This document shows positions 1 to 7,636 of a stretch of DNA of 63,236 nt, in pieces. Made by a program: the position numbers and the translations under genes. Below the pieces are notes generated by a model. It searched no databases, was not told the DNA's origin, and was given only the letters and a program-made list of their open reading frames with translations. Source of the DNA: Bacteroidales bacterium 6E (GTDB taxonomy: Bacteria > Bacteroidota > Bacteroidia > Bacteroidales > Prolixibacteraceae). Where the stretch lies: positions 1 to 63,236 of the forward strand of contig DF970667.1 of assembly GCA_001270045.2 (NCBI GenBank), written 5' to 3'. The stretch's first letter is position 1. Every line of letters begins with the position of its first letter.

Positions 1-1121
1 ATCACCGAAATATCCACCTTTATCACAATTGAATCATGAATGGTTAGAATCCATTTTTCAGGATACTTTTTCAGCCAGCCAGAAACTACAATATTAAATA
101 TGAAATTCGATTCTTCCCTTTGAAGCTTCTGACTTAGAAGCCGGTGATTGTTCTTTTTCAAATTGGTAATGAATTCGAATATGGTTGGGAATGATTCCCT
201 GAAAACCCTTATATATTTATCCTCCTTTGTTCTGTATTTATCAAAGAAGATCGATGACAACACTCTTTTTTTAGCTTTATCCCTATCTCTAACAGGCACA
301 CCTAACTGATCCATAAAAAACTCATAGAATAATCCATTCTCAACCAAACCCTTATAACGACTTTTTTCGATATCAGGAATCTGTTGAATGTTCCTGATGA
401 CCAAATAAAAAAACAGAGGCTGGGAATTGGTTATATCCGTTTGAACAAGTATTGATTTTTCCACGTGAATAAACTTTCGTAATTCACCAGATAGGTTGGT
501 CAGGTTAGAATGTGCCCGATGTCCGAATTTATCCACCTCGTAATAGAATTCACCAGAAGAAAGTTTACTTATTAATATGTAGTTGGATATGAACTTTTTA
601 AGACTATCGGTTGAATATTCTTGCTCATTGAATTGATTTGCTTCATTGTTATATATCTCCAATTTTTTCAAGTTTTCATACAATGCTTGATGGGGGCCAG
701 ATAATTGTTGAATGGATAATAATTTTTCCGACCGGAACCTATCTATTTTATCATTCATCAAGTCATCCTGAATTTTCACTTTAATAACATCTTCCAGATA
801 AGGTTCTGTAAGTTTATAACCAATGCAATTCTGTTTCCGATTCCATGTACCATTAGTTTCAATTACTTTCCATACAATTAGGTTATCTTTTATTTTTGAA
901 TACTCTGACCTGGAAATAACCTTTTGAAGAATGGAGGAACTGACTGGTACATAAGGATTCTTATCTTGTTTATTATTTGATAATTGAATCATAATAGTGG
1001 AGCAGAAGTAATAATAGTGATACTTGAAATTCTTATTACCTTTCTTAATTTGTCGTTTTTTATTATCTAGAAGATTGATTAAATTTCTGCTAATGAATAC
1101 ATAGTTGTTCTTTTTTTTCAT
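1..1121 (-). CDS. Family A DNA polymerase-like protein, partial (3' end beyond window)
   Basis: An open frame of 373 codons starts at the ATG at 1121 and runs off the left edge without a stop. The C-terminal half carries what look like family A polymerase motifs: a run GHRAHSNLTNLSGELRK (residues 200-216), then VQTDITNSQPLFF (226-238), matching motif A with its catalytic Asp (D229); RDRDKAKKR (278-286) as a motif B-like Arg/Lys segment; and LTIHDSIVIKV (359-369), matching motif C (His-Asp-x-x-V) of Pol I. About 200 N-terminal residues are unlike Pol I, with no recognisable 3'-5' exonuclease. Such divergent enzymes occur on plasmids and phage-like elements, so a role in replication of the element is inferred. 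The assignment rests on motif reading only. The next genes face away from it. Confidence 0.6.
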   Translation of the reverse strand, partial: MKKKNNYVFISRNLINLLDNKKRQIKKGNKNFKYHYYYFCSTIMIQLSNNKQDKNPYVPVSSSILQKVISRSEYSKIKDNLIVWKVIETNGTWNRKQNCIGYKLTEPYLEDVIKVKIQDDLMNDKIDRFRSEKLLSIQQLSGPHQALYENLKKLEIYNNEANQFNEQEYSTDSLKKFISNYILISKLSSGEFYYEVDKFGHRAHSNLTNLSGELRKFIHVEKSILVQTDITNSQPLFFYLVIRNIQQIPDIEKSRYKGLVENGLFYEFFMDQLGVPVRDRDKAKKRVLSSIFFDKYRTKEDKYIRVFRESFPTIFEFITNLKKNNHRLLSQKLQREESNFIFNIVVSGWLKKYPEKWILTIHDSIVIKVDISV

Positions 1122-1409
1122 TCTATAAACTGATTTTCTCGTCGGGCGTCATAAATATTCCTGAATCCCTTATTATTATTGATATTTCATTCATTTATTT
1201 TTGTTTTTACTGGGGTATATTAATGGAGGAGATGTATTCTCTCTCTCATATTTATATATTACCAGAATTACTATTATTAAAAAAAGAAGTATCAACAAAA
1301 TAAAATATAACATGATGTGATTAAAAAGTCAAGTCGCAGTGAATTTTTTAGATTCAAATTTCTTCCAGTGCTAAATAATTGCTAACTCAAAATTCTTAAT
1401 GATATTTCT

Positions 1410-1428
1410 CGACCTTTTAATTTGGTCG
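1410..1428. promoter_or_regulatory. Palindromic operator-like site CGACC-N9-GGTCG, copy 1
   Basis: Arms CGACC (1410-1414) and GGTCG (1424-1428) flank nine A/T-rich bases. The site ends 45 bp before the ATG at 1474. A second copy with the same spacing lies at 2188-2206, 57 bp before the next gene, and the two share the 12-mer TTTGGTCGTATT and a downstream AAATA. This points to a common promoter/operator and argues against the longer reading of the first gene from 1399, which would place the site inside the coding region. Confidence 0.6.
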
Positions 1429-1473
1429 TATTCAAAATATCTATTATCTTTGTCAAAGAAATTTCAATCATAC

Positions 1474-2154
1474 ATGAAAGACTTTAATGACATATACATT
1501 CAGGAGATATCGGAAAAGAATTACGAATCACCATCCGGGTTGGTCTTCGTTCATATGGATGAAGTACAGAAAGACGTCGATTATGCAAGAAAAAGGTTGC
1601 AGGATGTGAATAATCAGTCGTGGGGTTTCCTTCAACCAGAAGTAGACCAGATGAAATCTGAAATTCGAAAATTAATCGATAGGTTCAGGGAGTTTTATTC
1701 CAACCCAATCGATAATCATCAGATGACCGCTCAACAGGTTCACATTCTTATATCTGAGCAGTTATGCCGGATCAAACGGATGGTCTGTGTACTGGATCCT
1801 GAATTTACAACAGTGAAATCATTTGATAAGAAATCTTCAAATCACTATAACATGATTCGGGGGTACTGGATTAATGATGATGGTGAACGGGTAAGAAGTA
1901 TTTCAAGAAATGTGGGAAATTCAGAATCCTCACTTACGGATTTAGTTGAAAAGATCATAAAAATAAATAGTCAATATAAAGTAGTTCAGGAGCCAGGGAA
2001 CGTATTGGGTTTGAAACCAGATCTAATGGTCTCGGATGAAAAGGACAAATGGCTGGTGGAAATAAAATCGTCCAACTGGGATAACATTATCCGAAGTTTT
2101 GTCTCCTTCGAACTCTGGAAAATGTATAAAGAAATATATGATCTTCTGAATTAG
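1474..2154 (+). CDS. Putative PD-(D/E)XK nuclease-like protein
   Basis: A 226-residue protein of unrecognised family. Near the C-terminus it has a Pro-Asp pair (residues 182-183, in GLKPDLMVS), then twelve residues and Glu-Ile-Lys (196-198, in WLVEIKSSN), preceded by an acidic helix (SSLTDLVEKI). That order and spacing fit the core of PD-(D/E)XK nucleases, as in restriction enzymes and nuclease effectors. The N-terminal 130 residues look helical and charged. The frame stays open up to an ATG at 1399, but the start at 1474 is preferred because the CGACC/GGTCG palindrome lies between. It sits on the mobile element in front of a gene with the same upstream site, so the two are probably co-regulated. 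Nuclease activity is inferred from the motif; the protein could be a non-catalytic relative. Confidence 0.5.
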   Translation: MKDFNDIYIQEISEKNYESPSGLVFVHMDEVQKDVDYARKRLQDVNNQSWGFLQPEVDQMKSEIRKLIDRFREFYSNPIDNHQMTAQQVHILISEQLCRIKRMVCVLDPEFTTVKSFDKKSSNHYNMIRGYWINDDGERVRSISRNVGNSESSLTDLVEKIIKINSQYKVVQEPGNVLGLKPDLMVSDEKDKWLVEIKSSNWDNIIRSFVSFELWKMYKEIYDLLN

Positions 2155-2187
2155 TGGGGAGTATATTTTTTTGACCAAAATTTTGTT

Positions 2188-2206
2188 CGACCATATTATT
2201 TGGTCG
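2188..2206. promoter_or_regulatory. Palindromic operator-like site CGACC-N9-GGTCG, copy 2
   Basis: Arms CGACC (2188-2192) and GGTCG (2202-2206) with nine bases between, 57 bp before the ATG at 2264. It matches the site at 1410-1428 in arms, spacing and right flank. A further TTGACCAAAATTTTG stretch lies just upstream (2171-2185), so there may be additional half-sites. Confidence 0.6.
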
Positions 2207-2263
2207 TATTTGAAATAGAAAAACTGAACTGGGAATGAACCCAGGGCATTAAATAAAAATTAT

Positions 2264-2884
2264 ATGATAAAGTTTAGTACAAAAAGAGCCGAAAGAAGGG
2301 CTACAGAAAGAATTATTGAAAATGCATTAAAGAATTTGGTAATCGTAGATGAAAATCCATCATTTTCATTGGTAAAGTCTGATTTATTGAGTTGCGGTTG
2401 GGATTTTATTGAAGAATTTGGTAATATGGTAGAAATCGGAAAGAACAAATATTCCGCGAAGAAATCTCCAGCTTTAAAATTCAACGATGATGTCTTTAAC
2501 ATCACCTTAATCCCGCATAAAAACGGGATAGAACTCTCACGGCTTGAGGTATATCACCCTTTTCGAAGTTATGGAGTTGCTGGGCAGTTTTTGCTTCATT
2601 TTCTAATTTACCTGGCTACGAAAAGTATAACAGATATTTATCTGATACCGATACCAGCCGGAACATCAGATATTCACGATGGAACAACACTTGACATTAA
2701 TCAGCTAAGGAACTTTTATCACAAAAGGGGATTTGTGAAACAGGATAACGATCCTTATTGGAAATTGAATTATGATTTGTTTTATCGATATCTGATTTCC
2801 GCTCCTGTTAATCCGTTGGTGTACGAAAAATTAATTAGTAACATACTTCCCAAACCACCAAGTAGTTTCAGTAACTGTGCATAA
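2264..2884 (+). CDS. GNAT-like acyltransferase-fold protein
   Basis: A 206-residue protein. The middle holds a GNAT-like core: a strand GIELSRLEV (residues 88-96), followed by RSYGVAGQFL (101-110), which fits the acetyl-CoA pyrophosphate-binding R/Q-x-x-G-x-G/A loop and helix, then a strand IYLIPIPAG (125-133) and LRNFYHKRGFV (148-158), the usual C-terminal 'L-x-x-F-Y-x-x-x-G-F' signature. The first 60 residues are charged and helical and are not part of the fold. It follows the PD-(D/E)XK-like gene by 109 bp and has its own copy of the CGACC/GGTCG site. The substrate is unknown. GNAT proteins on mobile elements can be toxins or tailoring enzymes, but nothing here decides between these. Confidence 0.5.
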   Translation: MIKFSTKRAERRATERIIENALKNLVIVDENPSFSLVKSDLLSCGWDFIEEFGNMVEIGKNKYSAKKSPALKFNDDVFNITLIPHKNGIELSRLEVYHPFRSYGVAGQFLLHFLIYLATKSITDIYLIPIPAGTSDIHDGTTLDINQLRNFYHKRGFVKQDNDPYWKLNYDLFYRYLISAPVNPLVYEKLISNILPKPPSSFSNCA

Positions 2885-3227
2885 TACCGATAACTGAAAA
2901 AATTTGGTACTATTTTGAAATTTCTGGCCAGAATTTCTCTTAAATGGTTTATTATCCATTAATTATCTGAATTATAACTGATTATTCAAACTTAGTTCAG
3001 ATGTTTTTAAAAGACTTGTGTTCTAAGCACCCTTCGAGGGCATCATGGATTTAAATCCTTTTATTACTTAATGTCGGGGAAATGTTTGGTTATCCTCCTG
3101 CATCTCAAGCGGCAACCCAAACATCTATCATTCTCTATACCAGACGCTTATTAGCGTTTTCTTAGCACCCCGGATTTCTTTTACCGGTATATTTTGTGTA
3201 TAATTTATTCAAAAGGAAATATTTTTT
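2885..3227 (+). other. Leader region of the xis-int operon with two stem-loops
   Basis: No convincing gene is seen in these 343 bases. Two hairpins can be drawn: ATGTTTGG (3082-3089) pairing with CCAAACAT (3117-3124), and ACGCT (3144-3148) pairing with AGCGT (3153-3157), the latter followed by TTTCTT and so weakly terminator-like. They lie 70-145 bp before the excisionase-like gene and could form an attenuating leader or mark the end of the upstream gene. The promoter was not identified. Confidence 0.35.
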
Positions 3228-3470
3228 ATGGAAACAATTAAAAATTCAGAAAACCAAGAAATTATGACGATGGACATGGTGGCAGAATACCTCCAACTAT
3301 CAAAATCGACCATTTACAAATGGGTGATGTGGAAGAAAATTCCCTGCACCAAGTTAGGAAGACGAAACCGGTTCGTCAAAAAGGACATTGATCAGTGGAT
3401 CCAGAATGGAGGAGCCTTCATTCTGGAGGATATCCCCGAATTCCCGAAATCATTGAAATTCAATAACTAA
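3228..3470 (+). CDS. Excisionase-like helix-turn-helix protein
   Basis: An 80-residue protein with a MerR/excisionase-type winged helix (HTH_17). MDMVAEYLQLSKSTIYKWVM (residues 16-35) gives the helix-turn-helix, followed by the basic wing KLGRRNRFVKKDIDQWI (44-60). Proteins of this size and layout next to a tyrosine recombinase act as recombination directionality factors or as regulators of element genes. The recombinase starts two bases after its stop codon, so the two are almost certainly co-transcribed. The last 18 residues are a short acidic-hydrophobic tail. Family assignment is firm; the excision role is inferred from context. Confidence 0.85.
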   Translation: METIKNSENQEIMTMDMVAEYLQLSKSTIYKWVMWKKIPCTKLGRRNRFVKKDIDQWIQNGGAFILEDIPEFPKSLKFNN

Positions 3471-3471
3471 T

Positions 3472-4695
3472 ATGGCAACATTTCGATTACAACTAGATAA
3501 AAGGATTCCTCTGAAGGACGACAAATACAATCTATCAGTCAGAATGGTTAACGGCCACGATGTGATGTATCTGAAAATCGTTCCAATAACAGAAAGTCAA
3601 TATAACATGACCTTCTTACGAAAATCGATGGATCCAAATGTGGTTTCTTTCCGAAATGATTGTCAGAAATTTCTTGAAAAATGTGAACAGACATTTTTAT
3701 CCATCAAACCATTTGACAAAAAACGATTTCGGGAGCTAATTTACAAAGAGGATGTGGCTGAAGAATCGCAACCGCTTGAAAAATCATTTCTGTTAAAAAC
3801 CCTGATAACGGATTTTGTAGAAAAAAATGAAACCATCAAACTCAAAACCAAGGATATGTATATGTCGACCATCAATTTCATGGAAGATTACAAGAAAGGT
3901 ATTACATTACTGGATATCACACCTGGTTTATTGCTGAAGGTCGAAAGGTTTAAGCTTGACAAGGATATCAGACCTTCAACAATTTCCGCTTACTTTCGTC
4001 ACCTTCGGGCGGTCATCAACTATTATATGTATGAAGCGAAAGCCACTCCCCCATCCTACAAGTATCCCTTCGGAAAAGGAGGTTATTCAATTAAAAGATA
4101 TCAAAACCTTAAGGAGGTTATGTCACAAAAGGAAATTCAGTCAATAATCGATTTTAAAGATTTTGAAACCAAGGATCAGGAATATGCCAGGGACATATGG
4201 GTGATGTTATATCGATGCAACGGAATCAACTTTGCTGACCTCTTTCGTATGAAATGGACTAACATTCGGGGAAAGTTTCTAATATTCACAAGAATGAAGA
4301 CCGAAAATACACGGAAAAACAATGTTCGTGAAATTGTAGTTCCGTTAAATGACAAAATATTAGGAATGATTGAAAAAATAGGGGATAAAAATAGTCCGTA
4401 CATTTTGGGATTACTCGATCCGGCAGATACTGAAGAAGATTTCAAGAATAAAAAAGACTGGCAACAACAGAAACAAAATCGGAACCTGAAGTTTCTGACC
4501 GAAAAACTGAATCTATCGGTTCCCCTTAAACTGAAAACTGCCAGAGACTCATATGCAACATCCCTAAAACGGAATAATATTCCCACTTCCATAATCGGTG
4601 AAATGCTGGGTCATGCAAATAGTATGGTAACGGAACATTATCTTGCATCGATGGATCTGGACAAACTGGAAGATATTAATAAAAATATCCTTTAA
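3472..4695 (+). CDS. Tyrosine site-specific recombinase (integrase)
   Basis: A 407-residue recombinase of the Bacteroidota mobile-element type. An N-terminal beta-rich arm-binding domain (about 1-90) is followed by a SAM-like core-binding domain (about 105-205) and a catalytic domain. Visible catalytic elements are a TRMKTE segment (Arg and the beta-hairpin Lys), TARDSYATSL with the box II Arg, LGHAN with its His, and the nucleophile Tyr390 in TEHYLA. Two canonical residues are replaced: the box I region reads NGINFADL where XerD-like enzymes have G-x-R, and HxxR reads KTAR. Such departures are found in recombinases of this phylum. It presumably recombines at the tRNA 3' end 2.9 kb downstream. 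It is convergent with the ATPase cassette, 44 bp away. Confidence 0.92.
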   Translation: MATFRLQLDKRIPLKDDKYNLSVRMVNGHDVMYLKIVPITESQYNMTFLRKSMDPNVVSFRNDCQKFLEKCEQTFLSIKPFDKKRFRELIYKEDVAEESQPLEKSFLLKTLITDFVEKNETIKLKTKDMYMSTINFMEDYKKGITLLDITPGLLLKVERFKLDKDIRPSTISAYFRHLRAVINYYMYEAKATPPSYKYPFGKGGYSIKRYQNLKEVMSQKEIQSIIDFKDFETKDQEYARDIWVMLYRCNGINFADLFRMKWTNIRGKFLIFTRMKTENTRKNNVREIVVPLNDKILGMIEKIGDKNSPYILGLLDPADTEEDFKNKKDWQQQKQNRNLKFLTEKLNLSVPLKLKTARDSYATSLKRNNIPTSIIGEMLGHANSMVTEHYLASMDLDKLEDINKNIL

Positions 4696-4739
4696 TATCA
4701 AAGAACAAGGATATACAAGCTCTTTCAAAGAAAATCATA

Positions 4740-5699
4740 TCAGCATTGTAAGATATCCCGAAATGCGTCATAGCCACGACATGAGTTTGCTTTAAAAGGG
4801 GTATTTATATGATTCAATTTTTCAAGCTTGTTTATATAAGCCGATAGTTCAGATAGATGATTACAAAGTCGTTTATATGTGTATTTCTCAAAAATTGATG
4901 AACAAATAATTTGCGAATTTGCCATTTTATATGAACTAAGATTAAATCCTATGCCAGATTCCGATATTGTGTAATTTGAATAAATGATTCTATCGTGGAT
5001 ATCCATCTTTTCAATATACTTGAGTCGATTGAATACAAAAAGTTTAATTCTGTAGGCAGATAAGTCACTGTATATCTTTTTAATCTTTAATTCAATCGTT
5101 GTCTCATCCTCTACGTCGGTGAAGATAAAGGCTATATAATCATGATTTTGGTCCAAATTCTCCTTTAGCATTTGTATCAAATTATTCTTTAATTTCTGTT
5201 GACTCTTATCTGCCAAAATATATGGATCTGAGATAATTAGAAGGTTCGAGTGCTCATAAATCAATCGAAACTTATTCCATTTAAACGGTAGGTTTTCAGG
5301 ATCCGATAAATCGACCTTCAGATGTGTCTTTTTTATAAATTCCGATATGCGTGATTCATAATCCGAAAAACTGAAACACAATGCTCCAAGTAGTATTAGT
5401 GGTTGAAACCAATCTTTAGGCTCTTTTGTAAATATTAAAGTTTGAAAAATCCTACCAGAATAACTCTGAAAATATTGGTCTAAATCAACATCAAAATATA
5501 CGTTTGCATTATTATCTGTTAACCTAGAAAGGAGTTCACTATCTCCAATAAACTCTAGTGATGCATTAGTGTACAACCTAATGTAGCTATATTGGTTAAA
5601 TAACTGAAATAAAATAACCTGTGGTTCCGTCTTTTTGTCGGAACAAAAATAATCGAGTTCAAATTCTTCGAAGAATTCCTTTTCAACAAATAAATTCAT
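4740..5699 (-). CDS. Unknown partner of the DUF3696-type ATPase, HDR motif (possible PLD-like fold)
   Basis: A 319-residue cytoplasmic-looking protein. The ATG at 5699 is two bases after the ATPase stop; a TTG two codons earlier would overlap it. No family is recognised with certainty. The C-terminal half has alternating strands and helices (RLIYEHSNLLIISDPYILAD, DYIAFIFTDV, IKLFVFN) ending in IHDRIIYSNYTISESGIGF (from about residue 234). A His-Asp-Arg followed by a Gly-rich strand resembles the HDR/GxG signature of MIT_C-like members of the phospholipase D superfamily. Translation is clearly coupled to the ATPase, so a shared complex is likely. The position between integrase and attachment site is typical of defence cargo. 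The biochemical activity is unknown; a nucleic-acid-cleaving role is only a hypothesis. Confidence 0.5.
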   Translation of the reverse strand: MNLFVEKEFFEEFELDYFCSDKKTEPQVILFQLFNQYSYIRLYTNASLEFIGDSELLSRLTDNNANVYFDVDLDQYFQSYSGRIFQTLIFTKEPKDWFQPLILLGALCFSFSDYESRISEFIKKTHLKVDLSDPENLPFKWNKFRLIYEHSNLLIISDPYILADKSQQKLKNNLIQMLKENLDQNHDYIAFIFTDVEDETTIELKIKKIYSDLSAYRIKLFVFNRLKYIEKMDIHDRIIYSNYTISESGIGFNLSSYKMANSQIICSSIFEKYTYKRLCNHLSELSAYINKLEKLNHINTPFKANSCRGYDAFRDILQC

Positions 5700-5701
5700 A
5701 C

Positions 5702-7294
5702 TCAATTGATTTGACTTTTATTCAAACGGAGTAGTTCGAATTTCAGGTTAAATCCTTCATCAATGAAGCCAGGGCCGAAATTGTCAGACAAACTTCCATC
5801 GTTTTGCATGGATATCCTTTTGATTTGTGGTTCATTTTCGGGTACCTTTTTAGGATCGTTGAAATAATAGATTACAACATCATCAGAACTTACTTTTTTT
5901 GTAGCAGACAAATATTGGAGTTTGCGTATAATATACTCACTATGCGTTTCAATAATAAGATTGACTTTAAATGTTTGCTGGATATCAACTAGCATTTCAG
6001 CCATTTTCGATTGGAATGCTGGGTGAAGGCCAGTTTCGGGTTCTTCAATTATAAAAGTTGCAGGAAAAGTTAACTTATTGTATTCTAAGTCAACATCCGT
6101 AGAGGATTTTTTATTAAAGTTTTTCTCTACATCAATTACAGACAGCAGAATGTGTAGAATAGAACTGTATCCAAATCCATTATCTAACAATGATTTGCGA
6201 TCAATCTTTATAAAATAGTTCTCATTCTTTTCATCATAACCATAACTCAAGTTCTCACCTAAATTAAATTCCGTAAGCCATTTATAGATAAAGTCATAAA
6301 AGACTTTATTTTCCTCAAAATTATCTTCAGCTTTAGATTTTATATCATGATAGTAAAGTTTATCAGGCTCAATCCATTCTTTTTTTCTTTCTCTATTTAT
6401 TTCTGAATAAACAAATGATTTAAATACAGAAGAGTCATCTTTGGTATAGGTCCTTTTTAAATTCTCTTTCAGTGCATTAATGTAAATTAGATTAGAAAAT
6501 TCAATAAAATCCCAACCTGAATTAAAGGTAGAAGAAGGTGGAACAAGGAAACTAATTTCGGATTTAGATAGTTCCACAGACGTAATTCCTTTTAATAACA
6601 TGATCAACTGTAGCTGGTGATCATCTTCATCTATAAGTCCAATCGTTGGATCTATGCCCACTAATGAAGTTAAAATGCCATTCTCTAAATCCTTGGCCAT
6701 TTCTTCATCTGAAATTTCATCCTCATTGATGTGTACATCAACTATCGAATATTTTTGACCAAACGCATAAAGTTTGGAAAGTAACAAAAAAATTTTACCA
6801 AGGTCAATTTCTTTAATTTTCGAATGTACATTGGGATAATCTCCGCTGATTATTGATCTTGTTCGTTCTAAAAAGTATTGAAAGGTATCATACACATAAA
6901 AGCTTATATAATTTAATGACTGAAAAATAACTAGTTCATTTTTTTCATTTGCAAGAAAATAATCATACAAAAATTTTCCTTTAGCCCCAATCGGAATAAG
7001 AAACTTATAATTATTGAAAAATGTAAAAGAGAAATCAGTTGTTTCATCTGGAGAATTTCGTATAAGTTTATAATTTCCTAAATCATGGCCTCCCTGGAAA
7101 AAATTCAATTTGGTTTCATAATGAGTCTCTTTATTTATTTCAGATTCATTTTCTTTCATTAATAACAATGCTTTAGTTAGCGAACTTTTCCCCGAATTAT
7201 TTGGTCCTGTAAGGACCATAATTGGAGCGAGATCAAAATCGAAATATTCTTTGAATACTCTGAAGTTGCTTAATCCAAATTTCGTGATATTCAT
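5702..7294 (-). CDS. AAA family ATPase, DUF3696-like
   Basis: A 530-residue SMC/ABC-like AAA ATPase. Walker A is GPNNSGKSS (about 30-38) after an N-terminal strand pair typical of RecF/OLD-type proteins. Walker B with the following D-loop is ATFIIEEPETGLHP (about 412-425), and the H-loop region is IIETHSEYIIRKLQ (about 439-452). The ending DGSLSDNFGPGFIDEGF (about 491-507) matches the C-terminal signature of DUF3696 ATPases. The region between Walker A and B is a long insertion without clear coiled coil. Stand-alone ATPases of this type paired with a small effector occur repeatedly in anti-phage modules (Septu- and Gabija-like logic), where the ATPase senses infection and the partner acts. 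It is the first gene of a two-gene operon on the integrative element. Family assignment is firm; the defence role is inferred. Confidence 0.8.
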   Translation of the reverse strand: MNITKFGLSNFRVFKEYFDFDLAPIMVLTGPNNSGKSSLTKALLLMKENESEINKETHYETKLNFFQGGHDLGNYKLIRNSPDETTDFSFTFFNNYKFLIPIGAKGKFLYDYFLANEKNELVIFQSLNYISFYVYDTFQYFLERTRSIISGDYPNVHSKIKEIDLGKIFLLLSKLYAFGQKYSIVDVHINEDEISDEEMAKDLENGILTSLVGIDPTIGLIDEDDHQLQLIMLLKGITSVELSKSEISFLVPPSSTFNSGWDFIEFSNLIYINALKENLKRTYTKDDSSVFKSFVYSEINRERKKEWIEPDKLYYHDIKSKAEDNFEENKVFYDFIYKWLTEFNLGENLSYGYDEKNENYFIKIDRKSLLDNGFGYSSILHILLSVIDVEKNFNKKSSTDVDLEYNKLTFPATFIIEEPETGLHPAFQSKMAEMLVDIQQTFKVNLIIETHSEYIIRKLQYLSATKKVSSDDVVIYYFNDPKKVPENEPQIKRISMQNDGSLSDNFGPGFIDEGFNLKFELLRLNKSQIN

Positions 7295-7550
7295 TGCTAA
7301 GAATCATTTTACTAATTGTCCTTAGATCACATGCGAAAAAATTCACAATATCATCCCAGTAAAAGATAATGTTAAAATCTTAGCTGTGCAAATCAATATT
7401 TACTTGAAAAACTTGCTTTGAAAAGTTGCTAGGTTTCCTGCCAGGTTTTGGTCAAAATTGGAGAGAAATTAGGAAAATACAAAAGATATATCTTTGTACT
7501 ACATATTGATATTCAATGTATTAGGTTATTTTATTTATATAGTTAAATTC

Positions 7551-7592
7551 CTCTGGATCAGAAGAGTTCAGGTTCGAGCCCTGACAGGACAA
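7551..7592 (+). other. tRNA 3' fragment, attR-type attachment site
   Basis: A perfect T arm is visible: stem TCAGG (7568-7572), seven-base loop TTCGAGC (7573-7579), stem CCTGA (7580-7584). It is followed by a seven-base acceptor strand CAGGACA (7585-7591) and a discriminator A. Upstream, CTCTGGA (7551-7557) fits an anticodon loop and TCAGA (7558-7562) its 3' stem, but no matching 5' stem, D arm or TGTCCTG acceptor strand lies before it. The tRNA is therefore present only from about the anticodon loop onward, as expected where a tyrosine recombinase crossed over. If the loop is read as drawn the anticodon would be CTG; this is tentative. Confidence 0.75.
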
Positions 7593-7602
7593 CAGATTAT
7601 TA

Positions 7603-7636
7603 ACCACTTACGAATTATTTCGTGGGTGGTTTTTTT
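7603..7636 (+). terminator. Intrinsic terminator of the interrupted tRNA gene
   Basis: A twelve-base stem (ACCACTTACGAA with TTCGTGGGTGGT, including two G-T pairs), a TTAT loop and a run of six T follow the tRNA fragment by eleven bases. It would end transcription of the original tRNA and so marks the DNA to its right as host sequence. Confidence 0.85.

Larger units (their letters stand above)
1..7592. mobile_element. Right part of a tRNA-integrated genetic element (left end outside window)
   Basis: The stretch is visibly richer in A/T than the DNA after 8.9 kb. It carries an excisionase-like gene and a tyrosine recombinase and ends at a tRNA 3' fragment (7551-7592), which is followed by an intrinsic terminator that belongs to the tRNA. 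That order, element then tRNA 3' end then host terminator, is what integration into the 3' half of a tRNA gene leaves at attR; the intact tRNA should lie at the left end, outside the window. Visible cargo is a DNA polymerase A-like gene, a PD-(D/E)XK-like gene, a GNAT-like gene and an ATPase/partner cassette. No conjugation genes are seen in this part, so whether it is an ICE, an IME or a satellite-like island cannot be told. Confidence 0.65.

Noticed and set aside
1399-1473. Longer start for the PD-(D/E)XK-like gene
   Set aside because: It would translate through the CGACC/GGTCG palindrome that recurs upstream of the next gene, where it is clearly non-coding.
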